Origin: Caryophanales bacterium UBA7476
GTDB taxonomy: Bacteria; Bacillota_I; Bacilli_A; RF39; UBA660
Reading direction: 5' to 3'
DNA length: 47,430 nucleotides
NCBI GenBank assembly: GCA_002477275.1
Contig: DLOU01000063.1
Location: 1 to 47,430, forward strand
How positions within the stretch are numbered: position 1 is the stretch's first letter; each line of letters opens with the position of its first letter. Positions 40,970 to 47,430 of this stretch are shown here, piece by piece. The position numbers were made by a program, and so were the translations under genes. The notes under the pieces are model-generated. The model did no database searches. It was not told the DNA's origin and saw only the letters and a program-made list of their open reading frames with translations.

Positions 40970-41179
40970 TTACTTAATATTACGTTTTTTTGTTACAACT
41001 TTTGTTATTCGTTTAACTACTTGATATCCAATAGTAACAAATAACAAAGTCTTATATGTGATATTAAAATCAAATTCAAACTCAAAAACAATATTAAACT
41101 TAAGTGTCAATCCCAAAGATAGGATAAACAAAATTTCTTTTTTGTGGTTTTCCACAAATCCAATAATTTTGGATATCAT
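40970..41179 (-). CDS. 69-aa membrane protein, putative retron effector
   Basis: Two hydrophobic segments (about 15-33, EILFILSLGLTLKFNIVFE, and 43-55, YKTLLFVTIGYQV) with a short acidic strand between, then a strongly basic tail (VVKRITKVVTKKRNIK). The start is firm: AAAGGAGG lies 9 nt upstream of the ATG. It sits between the structured RNA and the RT gene. Some retrons (Ec48/type IV-like) use a two-helix membrane protein as the toxic effector; position and form suggest the same role here. It is not similar by eye to that protein and is much shorter. Confidence 0.7.
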   Translation of the reverse strand: MISKIIGFVENHKKEILFILSLGLTLKFNIVFEFEFDFNITYKTLLFVTIGYQVVKRITKVVTKKRNIK

Positions 41180-41200
41180 ATAAGTATACCTCCTTTCATA

Positions 41201-41518
41201 ATTATTAGCACATCAACTTTATTCGCGACTAAAGTTTCAGTGTGCCCCATATCTTATAATTATTGGAGATATCGTGCTAGACGCTTAATATAATAATTAA
41301 CAATTTCCTGCCCCATATTAATATAATTATATAGGGCGATATTTCTTTTACTACTGCCATTATAATTAAACTTATTTTACTATTTCTATAATAAGAATAA
41401 TAGTTATATAAGTAATTATCTAGTGCCGCTTTAAAAGAAAGCGAAGATTACATCTTCTCGTCAATTTCTTGACCACTATTGGGGCTTTGGATTTTAATCC
41501 TAGAGCACCTTTAGGACT
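41201..41518 (-). ncRNA. Structured RNA upstream of the retron genes, candidate msr-msd
   Basis: The start is predicted about 7 nt after the TATAAT at 41525-41530. Hairpins in order of transcription: a junction closed by TAGTG/CACTA (41421-41478) with three hairpins (GTCAA/TTGAC, GAAGAT/ATCTTC, CGCTTT/AAAGCG); a long AT-rich stem-loop (about 41359-41419); GCCC-TATA / TATG-GGGC (41310-41337); and GCACA...TGTGC with an inner AACTTTA/TAAAGTT (41208-41245). The stretch lacks any gene with a ribosome-binding site. Retron RNAs lie directly upstream like this. I could not fix the a1/a2 repeats or the branching G. Confidence 0.6.
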
Positions 41519-41524
41519 AATGAT

Positions 41525-41553
41525 ATTATACATTATTAAATCGATTTTGTACA
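41525..41553 (-). promoter_or_regulatory. Promoter of the retron RNA and operon
   Basis: Minus strand: TGTACA (41548-41553), 17-nt spacer, TATAAT (41525-41530). It lies just after the terminator of the XRE gene, so the retron transcript is independent of it. Confidence 0.6.
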
Positions 41554-41571
41554 TATTTATACATTTATAAA

Positions 41572-41597
41572 TAAAAAAAAATAGATTGTTAAATCTA
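41572..41597 (-). terminator. Terminator after the XRE gene
   Basis: TAGATT (41582-41587) and AATCTA (41592-41597) form a short stem followed on the minus strand by nine T. The stop codon lies in the stem. Confidence 0.7.
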
Positions 41598-41834
41598 CTT
41601 TGTTTCATCAAATAATTGCCTTATATCTATTTCTAAAGCATCAGCAAATTTTCCAATTGTTTCTAATAATGGTGTTTTATCTATTGATAAACACTCTAAA
41701 TCTCTAACATAGCCATGAGTAAGTCCAGTTAAATCTGCAAGTTCTTGAAGTGTGTACTTTCTCATTAAGCGATATTTCTTTATATTTTTTCTAACAATTA
41801 ATGATAATTGTTCTTTAGAATATCTACTAGTCAA
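41595..41834 (-). CDS. Small XRE-family regulator next to the retron
   Basis: 79 aa. The helix-turn-helix YTLQELADLTGLTHGYVRDLE and the helical C-terminus are typical of plasmid and element repressors. The start is a TTG with GGAAG 9 nt upstream; an ATG inside that stretch runs into a stop at once. It is divergent from the PH-domain gene and followed by a terminator, so it probably regulates the two flanking promoters. It may be part of the retron system or of the mobile element's own control. Confidence 0.85.
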   Translation of the reverse strand: MTSRYSKEQLSLIVRKNIKKYRLMRKYTLQELADLTGLTHGYVRDLECLSIDKTPLLETIGKFADALEIDIRQLFDETK

Positions 41835-41908
41835 AGTACATCACTTCCTTTCTAGTAAAATTATTTCACAAAAAGTTTAAAAAATATGTCGTCTGTTTAA
41901 AGTTTATG

Positions 41909-41914
41909 TGATAT
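41909..41914 (+). promoter_or_regulatory. -10 element upstream of the PH-domain gene
   Basis: TATAAT preceded by TGA, an extended -10. No good -35 is seen. The region lies between divergent genes and probably carries the operator of the XRE protein. Confidence 0.5.
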
Positions 41915-41942
41915 AATACTATTGAAAGGAGTTGCTACTAAA

Positions 41943-42365
41943 ATGGAAGAAACTATAAAAGAAGGGAAAATCTCGATTGCTACTTTAATAATTAGATTAA
42001 TAATTGATTTTTTTGCAATGTGTATTTTAATAGGTTTTATTTGGATTGTAAAAGATTTAATAAAATTCTTCACAACAAAATTAATTATTACTAATAAAAG
42101 AGTAAATGGTAAAACAGGTCTTATCAATACTAATGAATTAGATAGTCCACTAAATAAAATAAATGGTGTTCAAGTAAGACAAGGTTTATTTGGGAAAATA
42201 TTTAATTATGGTACTGTTTCAATAACAACAGCATCAACAGTATTTAATTTCGATTATATTGATAAACCAAACGATTTTAAAACTATTTTAAATAATCAAA
42301 TTGAAAAATATGATGATGATAGAATAGAAAAACAAGCAAAAAAAATGGCAGAAGCAATGAAATAA
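41943..42365 (+). CDS. PH-domain (bPH2/DUF304) membrane protein
   Basis: About 140 aa from the ATG at 41943, with AAAGGAG upstream; an earlier TTG overlaps that site. One hydrophobic helix (about 20-42) is followed by a bacterial PH-like domain (KLIITNKRVNGKTGLI... VQVRQGLFGKIFNYGTVSI). The short charged tail is DDDRIEKQAKKMAEAMK. It is the only plus-strand gene between the retron and the relaxase, and is terminated by a hairpin at 42372. Members are often stress-related or phage-linked. Its role in this element is unknown. Confidence 0.85.
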   Translation: MEETIKEGKISIATLIIRLIIDFFAMCILIGFIWIVKDLIKFFTTKLIITNKRVNGKTGLINTNELDSPLNKINGVQVRQGLFGKIFNYGTVSITTASTVFNFDYIDKPNDFKTILNNQIEKYDDDRIEKQAKKMAEAMK

Positions 42366-42371
42366 TCAATT

Positions 42372-42400
42372 AAACCTGGCTAAATAAATAGTCAGGTTTT
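42372..42400 (+). terminator. Terminator after the PH-domain gene
   Basis: AACCTG-CTA pairs with TAG-CAGGTT, followed by TTTTAT. Confidence 0.75.
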
Positions 42401-42416
42401 ATATGTTTATCTAAAG

Positions 42417-42445
42417 CAAAAGGAAGAGATAAACTCTTCCTTTTG
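42417..42445. terminator. Perfect palindromic hairpin between convergent genes
   Basis: CAAAAGGAAGAG (42417-42428) and CTCTTCCTTTTG (42434-42445): a perfect 12-bp stem. Probably a bidirectional terminator for the PH-domain gene and the gene ending at 42517. Confidence 0.7.
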
Positions 42446-42516
42446 AAAAACTTCTACCAAGTGTATAAATACACCTGCAACAATCTAAAGTACTTTAATT
42501 ATACCATTTCAAATAC

Positions 42517-43338
42517 TTAAGTCAATACTTTTTCACGATTTTCTTTTGATTTATTATAAATAGTATTTTGCTTTCTAATAGTTCTTTTTGCTTCTTTTAT
42601 TTCTTCAAAAGCATAATATTTCTTTATTATTTTTAAGATAGCATCATTATCTTTTTTAGTAATAGTTGCTATCTTATTGTTTATATAATATGGTTCTCTA
42701 ATTCTATTAGAACTAATATTAATTAAGTTTTCTAATCTAGCAGTTCCTAATTTTTCATCTAATAAATCATAGTGAAAATAATAATTATCATCTTTATGTT
42801 TTGAAGTAAGTGGTATAGCAGTCCACATTTTTTTATTTGATGCACTTCTCCATAATATTGCTGGTCTCAACTTTCTTAATTCACTACCAATATTATAGCC
42901 TAAATCTACCCAATATATAGCTCCAACTTTTAAACTAGTAGTATCATCACCATTTTTATTTATTAATTCTAATTTATCTTTACACCACTTATTATATGAT
43001 ATGCCATCTGGATTATTATTAGTATTATCTTTAACATAGTTTAAAAAAGTAATTTTAGATTTTAATAAGATATCATCAAATTCCTTATTAGTTATTTTAA
43101 TGGGTTTACCCTTAATATAGACACATCTTTTAATATTAGAACGATTATAATCAGTTATTTCTTCTAATACCACATATTTATTAATAGATTTTAAATGAAT
43201 GCTATTTTCTTTTTGATCATTATAAACAGGTACTCCAACATAATGATTTTGTGATATATCATAAAGAATCAAAATCCATTGTTTATTACCATTTAAATTA
43301 AATTCATATATTTGCTTCCAATTTATCATAAGCATATT
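42517..43338 (-). CDS. PemK/MazF-like protein with an extra N-terminal domain
   Basis: About 273 aa. Residues ~140-240 show the PemK/MazF pattern: VGAIYWVDLGYNIGSELRKL, RPAILW, WTAIPLTSK and ENLINISSNRI. The N-terminal ~130 residues (QIYEFNLNGNKQWILILYD...YVGVPVY) also look like a drifted MazF barrel, so the protein may be a tandem fusion. The start is taken as the ATG at 43338, with GGTGAT upstream. It lies downstream of the MobV gene in the same direction. No small antitoxin gene is adjacent, so it may be a solitary or element-specific member. Confidence 0.75.
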   Translation of the reverse strand, partial: NMLMINWKQIYEFNLNGNKQWILILYDISQNHYVGVPVYNDQKENSIHLKSINKYVVLEEITDYNRSNIKRCVYIKGKPIKITNKEFDDILLKSKITFLNYVKDNTNNNPDGISYNKWCKDKLELINKNGDDTTSLKVGAIYWVDLGYNIGSELRKLRPAILWRSASNKKMWTAIPLTSKHKDDNYYFHYDLLDEKLGTARLENLINISSNRIREPYYINNKIATITKKDNDAILKIIKKYYAFEEIKEAKRTIRKQNTIYNKSKENREKVLT

Positions 43339-43362
43339 TATCACCAACTTTCTTTATTTTGA

Positions 43363-44682
43363 TTATCTTTCTAGTTCATCATCTTTTGATTTTTTAGTTT
43401 TATAAAATTCTTCAGCATACTCATCCATTTCATCATTAATATGTTTAGTTGATTTTTCAATTTCTTTTTTATTAAATAAATTAAAACCTTTAAATGATTT
43501 TTCTCTCTTTCTTATAACTTCAGGATCATATTGCTGTTTAAAAAAATTAAGATTTATATTATTGTAATTAAATAATCTATCAATTAAATTTTGTATAAAT
43601 TCTGGCAATTTTTTGATTATTTTATTTAAATAATAAATAAGATAATCAGTTTTTTCTTTTAAATCATTATATCTGGTTTCTGTTTGATAGTTTATACTTT
43701 TTAAATGTTCATTTTCTTCTTTTAACTTTTTATTCTCCTCTAATAATTGATTTTTAGATTTAATAATAATTTTATTATTAAGTTTTTTCTTTTTATCTAT
43801 TTCATCACTTATATCATCTTTATCTTTAGTAAGTTTTGTTATTTGCTTATTGATAGATTTTTTATTATCTTCTAAATCAGATACTTCATTTTCAAGATTA
43901 GAGATTTCTTGTTTAAGTCCTTTAACTCTTTCATTAAAGAGTTTTCTTTCGTATGAAGTGATATCTCTATTTTTACCTTTTTGTTTTTCCTTAAGTTTAG
44001 AATCTAACCCATAAGCAATATTAAATTCTTCAATACATCTTTCTCTCATTTTATCTTGAATAACTACTAGTGATTCTTTTGTGAAGATGGAAGTTTTACC
44101 AACTTGTCTTGATAAACCTGTTTTACAATTTTCTTTTACTGGAACTCCAACTATATGCATATGAGGAGAATGCTCATCAAAATGAATAGTAGCATTTGCT
44201 ATATAAAAGTCTGGAACTATTTCTTGTATATCTGCTAGTTGTTGTTCAAATACTTGTGTCATTTGATATTTGTATTCTAAACTTTTTTCATCCCAATATT
44301 CCATATTCCCAAGTTCAATAACTATCTCACAAGCAAGATCATGTTTTGTATCATTAGCAATCTTATTAAAGTAGTTATCTATTTTTCTATCATCTCTAGT
44401 TTGCTTATTATTGTATTCTAGTCTTGCTTCATCAAATAAATTTAAATATAAATCTTTAACATCTTTAACAATATTATTTGAACCTTTGATAGTTTTAATT
44501 AATTCTTGATTGTTATCATATTGTCTTAAATTATGATGATTAACTTTTCCTAATTGTTTAACATTTTGAATAGCATTATTATTCTTTGATGTAGTACCAG
44601 ATGGAGTATTTTTTGCTTCTTGTCTTGCTTTAATAGATTTGTTTTTATCATTACCTAAATGTAGTGAATAAGATAATTCCAT
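43363..44682 (-). CDS. MobV-family relaxase (Mob/Pre)
   Basis: 439 aa. The N-terminal MELSYSLHLG and the metal-binding HFDEHSPHMHIVGVPV (about 167-182) are diagnostic of MobV relaxases. The C-terminal half is a long coiled coil (about 240-345). GGGGGTG precedes the ATG. It nicks one strand at oriT, normally just upstream of the gene, so oriT would lie in 44683-44780. It shows that this region can be mobilised by a helper element. Confidence 0.92.
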   Translation of the reverse strand: MELSYSLHLGNDKNKSIKARQEAKNTPSGTTSKNNNAIQNVKQLGKVNHHNLRQYDNNQELIKTIKGSNNIVKDVKDLYLNLFDEARLEYNNKQTRDDRKIDNYFNKIANDTKHDLACEIVIELGNMEYWDEKSLEYKYQMTQVFEQQLADIQEIVPDFYIANATIHFDEHSPHMHIVGVPVKENCKTGLSRQVGKTSIFTKESLVVIQDKMRERCIEEFNIAYGLDSKLKEKQKGKNRDITSYERKLFNERVKGLKQEISNLENEVSDLEDNKKSINKQITKLTKDKDDISDEIDKKKKLNNKIIIKSKNQLLEENKKLKEENEHLKSINYQTETRYNDLKEKTDYLIYYLNKIIKKLPEFIQNLIDRLFNYNNINLNFFKQQYDPEVIRKREKSFKGFNLFNKKEIEKSTKHINDEMDEYAEEFYKTKKSKDDELER

Positions 44683-45145
44683 ATTTTTTACACCCCCTAA
44701 ATTATGAATATTGAAAATGGCACGAAAGTGGCTTTGTCATTATTCATAACTTTCTATATATCTTGTCAGAGACAAGATATGGAAGCTAAGGTTTACCACC
44801 TTAGAAACCGTTTACTTTATTTCACAATAACCAAAACTTCATAATGGTTAAAGTTCATAAAGTATTAATTTTTAAATTACTATCGCCACTTGGTACCATA
44901 TAAGTGTAATTAGTAAATCCATTGATCAGGATTGAAAATTACACTCTTTTTGTTATTATGGAAGTGATTGGATAACGTTCGCCACTTTGAGGTTTTCCCT
45001 CGCTCATGAAAGTGTTATCCAGCCTTCTCATAATACATTCGATTAAGCAAGTTGAAATACAATTGTGTACTTTCGTGTAACTAACCAAGATGAAAATATG
45101 TGAAAGAGTTGGAACCAATCAAATAATTAATTAGGAGGTAGAATT
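44683..45145 (+). ncRNA. Structured non-coding left end of an IS110 element, likely bridge RNA, with oriT-like DNA next to it
   Basis: 463 bp without a gene. It shows ATATCTTGTC / GACAAGATAT (44758-44780) and CTAAGG / CCTTAG (44787-44805). A nested hairpin AGTGTAATT...AATTACACT (44904-44945) has AATCC/GGATT inside. A longer one at about 44955-45032 has TTATG/CATAA, GGATAAC/GTTATCC (44970-44976, 45014-45020), CACTTT/AAAGTG and GAGG/CCTC stems with internal loops between. IS110-group elements encode a bridge RNA with two internal loops in the left end before the transposase, and the last structure fits that form. The left part next to MobV may hold oriT. Exact ends are not determined. Confidence 0.6.
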
Positions 45146-46354
45146 ATGTTTTATTCAATAGGTGTTGATGTTTCAATGGGTAAAAGTACAATCGCTATTA
45201 TTTCTACTGAAGGTGAAGTAATTAGTGAACCATTTGAAATTGAGCATACTAAATCAGGTTTTAATTTAATTTTAGAAAAAATTAAAAATATTCCAAAAGA
45301 CAATGTAAAATTTGTTATGGAATCTACAGGCAATTATTGCAAGTCTCTACTTAAAATAATTATAGATAACGGATATTTTGTTACTGTAGAGAATCCTTTA
45401 ACAATAAAAAAATATTGTGATATGAATATTAGAAAAGTAAAAACAGATAAGAAAGATGCATTAAAAATAGCTTGTTATGGTAGTGAAAGATGGCACAAGT
45501 TAATAAAATATACACCATCTGATGAAATCTATTCTGAATTAAGATTTTTATCAAGGCAGTATGATGAGCAAATGACATTGAAAGTGATGAAGAAAATTCA
45601 TTTAAGTGGTTTAATTGAAGTTACTTTTCCAGGATTAAAAAAGATATTTAAAGGTGATAGTGTTTATATGTTAATGTTAGATGTTTATAAAAAATATTAT
45701 CATCCAAGTATAGTTTTATCTAAATCAAAATCTTCTTTTATAAAAGATGTTGAAAAAATTTCAAAAAAAACAGGACATAGAGTTGGAACGAGAGTTGCTG
45801 AAGAAATGTATTCTCTAGCAAATGAATGTATTCCATCTAGTCCTTGCAATGAATCAACGCAACTTGCCGTATCAAATTGCGTGTTACTTCTTCAAAATTT
45901 AGAAGAAATAACTAATAACATTATAGCAAAAATGGATGAACTTGCAAGGAAGCTACCTGAATTTGAAACTGTAAGTAATATGAGTGGTGTTGGAAACAAA
46001 ATTAGAGCAAGACTTATTGCTGAAATTGGTGATGTAAGAAGATTTAAAAATTCTAATTGTTTAATTGCCTATGCAGGAATAGATGTTCCACCTTTTCAGT
46101 CTGGACAATTTGTAGCTACTAATAGAAGAATAACTAAACGTGGAAATAAGCATTTAAGAAAAGTTGGCTATGAAACTATGAAGTCTCTAAAAACAGTTAA
46201 ACCAACAAAGGATAATGCAGTATATTTATTTATCTTAAAAAAAGAAGATGAGGGTAAAGGATCTATTACTGCAAAAATCGCTGGACTAAATAAATTTTTA
46301 AGAATATATTATGCACGTGTAATTGAAGTATATAAGAATTTAGAAAATACATAA
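45146..46354 (+). CDS. IS110-family transposase
   Basis: 402 aa. The N-terminal RuvC-like DEDD domain has Asp8 (GVDVSMGK), Glu59 (MESTGNY), Asp101 and Asp104 (KTDKKDA). The C-terminal domain has SGVGNKIRARLIAEIGD and IAYAGIDVPPFQSGQF with the catalytic-type Ser319. AGGAGGT precedes the ATG. Full length, no frameshift. The long structured region is upstream and the downstream end short, which favours the IS110 group over IS1111. Confidence 0.92.
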   Translation: MFYSIGVDVSMGKSTIAIISTEGEVISEPFEIEHTKSGFNLILEKIKNIPKDNVKFVMESTGNYCKSLLKIIIDNGYFVTVENPLTIKKYCDMNIRKVKTDKKDALKIACYGSERWHKLIKYTPSDEIYSELRFLSRQYDEQMTLKVMKKIHLSGLIEVTFPGLKKIFKGDSVYMLMLDVYKKYYHPSIVLSKSKSSFIKDVEKISKKTGHRVGTRVAEEMYSLANECIPSSPCNESTQLAVSNCVLLLQNLEEITNNIIAKMDELARKLPEFETVSNMSGVGNKIRARLIAEIGDVRRFKNSNCLIAYAGIDVPPFQSGQFVATNRRITKRGNKHLRKVGYETMKSLKTVKPTKDNAVYLFILKKEDEGKGSITAKIAGLNKFLRIYYARVIEVYKNLENT

Positions 46355-46371
46355 TTATTTAATAATAATTT

Positions 46372-46401
46372 TGGGGGTAAGGGGGAATTTTGCCCTTTTT
46401 T
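46372..46401 (+). terminator. Terminator after the IS110 transposase gene
   Basis: GGGGG-AATTTT-GCCC followed by six T. Confidence 0.6.
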
Positions 46402-46498
46402 GCATATTTTCAATAAATTTAAATTTTTATTAAAAAACACTTGATTTATGTTAGCAAGTTTCAAAATTACTTTGTAATTTCATAACGTGCCACGCATT

Positions 46499-47430
46499 TT
46501 AAAAATCTTCTTCGGTAACATTATCGGGTATTGTTTCAAATACATCTCTAATGTTTACCTTTATATCATTCGGATTATTCTTTGTAGTAAGCATTCCCAT
46601 AGATAACCAATTCTTATTTCCATTGTTATTATCTTGTAATGGGAATACTCTTATTGGAACTTCATTTCTTTGAAGTGGTCCTATATCTAATTTTTCAGTC
46701 TCTTTATAATAAGTTCCTTTATATAAATTAACTTCATAATATTCATTTAATCTATACAAGTGTTGCATTACATCTTTAATAGACAGATATTCACTATACC
46801 TTATATTTGTATCTACGCAAACACCATTAAAATCGTATGTAAGAGGTCTCTTTCTATCAATATAACCTTTTCTATATAAGTCTTCATAATCATTATAGAA
46901 AGTACTTCTAAAATTTATTTGCTTTACATGATATTTTTTATTTTTAATTTCTAGTTCAATGTCATCAATATATCGCATAACTATATCAGCTTTAGTTTCT
47001 CTATCAAGTAAATCCCAGTTCTCATTGAAAGCATAATAAGATATTGGTAGTTTAACTTTATTGATGAAGTCCATATCTCTTTTTAATAAAATATCTTCAG
47101 TAGTAAAGTTTAATTGTTCAGCTTGTGAATTTTCTAATAATTTGGAGTTAATAAATTCTATTTGACTATCTATTGTTTTAGATTCTTGTTTATATTCTTC
47201 TTCAGTAAATACTGAATCAATATATGCTTTCCTAATTCTTTCTTTTTTATTATTTAAACTTTTTAATTCTTTTTCTAACTCAACTTTTGGATCATTTAGT
47301 TTTGATTTTAATACTGGCAAGAAAAACTCATTGACAACATTATCGTATTCTAATATATCGGCAAGTAAATTTTTAACTGAATTTTCAATAACTTCTTCTT
47401 TAATGTTATTTTTACAATCTTCACATCTAT
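46499..47430 (-). CDS. Large serine recombinase, C-terminal part (runs off the window)
   Basis: The frame is open to the window edge; at least 310 residues. Near the edge RCEDC is the second half of the recombinase zinc ribbon. A long coiled coil follows (LEKELKSLNNKKERIRKAYI ... QIEFINSKLL) and the typical end of large serine integrases of ICE/IME. An internal TTG at 47320 is not a real start. The N-terminal catalytic domain must lie beyond 47430. It is the probable integrase of the element that carries MobV and the retron. Confidence 0.88.
   Translation of the reverse strand, partial: RCEDCKNNIKEEVIENSVKNLLADILEYDNVVNEFFLPVLKSKLNDPKVELEKELKSLNNKKERIRKAYIDSVFTEEEYKQESKTIDSQIEFINSKLLENSQAEQLNFTTEDILLKRDMDFINKVKLPISYYAFNENWDLLDRETKADIVMRYIDDIELEIKNKKYHVKQINFRSTFYNDYEDLYRKGYIDRKRPLTYDFNGVCVDTNIRYSEYLSIKDVMQHLYRLNEYYEVNLYKGTYYKETEKLDIGPLQRNEVPIRVFPLQDNNNGNKNWLSMGMLTTKNNPNDIKVNIRDVFETIPDNVTEEDF

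Larger units (their letters stand above)
45146..46498 (+). mobile_element. IS110-family insertion sequence (gene and right end; left end extends into 44700-45145)
   Basis: The transposase gene plus ~140 bp of downstream DNA up to the recombinase stop. The right flank has a GGG...CCC-TTTTTT terminator (about 46380-46400) and a AAATTAC/GTAATTT hairpin (46463-46479). It sits between the relaxase and the recombinase genes. IS110 elements lack true terminal inverted repeats, so the exact ends cannot be read from one copy. Confidence 0.65.

Noticed and set aside
41420..41611. 63-codon minus-strand open frame upstream of the retron
   Set aside because: It runs across the terminator of the XRE gene, the retron promoter and the RNA hairpins, and has no ribosome-binding site.
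46499..47320. Stand-alone 273-aa protein starting at 47320
   Set aside because: The frame stays open to the window edge and includes a zinc-ribbon CXXC, so this is the end of a larger serine recombinase.
1..47430. tRNA, rRNA and known riboswitch genes
   Set aside because: I looked for cloverleaf ends, conserved rRNA stretches and common riboswitch cores and saw none. A covariance search would be needed to exclude them fully.

Overview
The window is strongly AT-rich, uses the standard genetic code (TGG for Trp; TGA serves as a stop, for example in the small peptide at 940-1032) and has Gram-positive ribosome-binding sites (AGGAGG-type) and sigma-A-like promoters. Together with a VanR/OmpR-like two-component system, a DUF1292 protein, a Mbeg1-like hydrolase, a MobV relaxase and a large serine recombinase, this points to a low-GC Bacillota, probably an uncultured gut Bacilli/Erysipelotrichia/RF39-type lineage. 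That assignment is inferred from gene content only.

Layout. (1) 1-1130: three tandem ~349-bp cassettes. Each has a small hydrophobic peptide gene on the minus strand and, on the plus strand, a promoter and intrinsic terminator for a ~110-nt RNA that overlaps the peptide gene's 3' end. This is the layout of a type I toxin-antitoxin system. A fourth, decayed and frameshifted copy lies at 39.6 kb on the other strand. (2) 1.2-5.3 kb: a surface beta-helix protein and a two-component system, with the same 11-bp-phased ATTAAA repeat upstream of both. (3) 5.3-39.3 kb: chromosome-like DNA with nearly all genes on the minus strand. It holds DNA repair genes (xthA, tag, an OGG-type glycosylase), a LysR / radical SAM / NADAR-DHH operon, a flavodoxin / NTF2 / cupin cluster, a GtrB-type plus GT-C glycosylation pair, a lysozyme-fold / Mbeg1 operon, a ZIP transporter, a permease / TIGR03943 pair, and several zinc-ribbon membrane proteins. 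(4) about 39.9-47.4 kb: a mobile region. It holds a retron (RT with NAXXH, YVDD and ITG motifs, a 69-aa membrane protein, and a ~320-nt structured upstream RNA), an XRE regulator, a PH-domain membrane protein, a PemK/MazF-type protein, a MobV relaxase, an IS110-family insertion sequence with a structured left end that probably encodes a bridge RNA, and the C-terminal part of a large serine recombinase that runs off the window. This looks like an integrative mobilizable element carrying a retron defence cargo.

The strongest candidates for undescribed biology are the triplicated type I toxin-antitoxin cassettes, the retron with a small membrane protein, and the LysR / radical SAM / NADAR-DHH operon. 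All family assignments come from reading motifs by eye; no database search was run.
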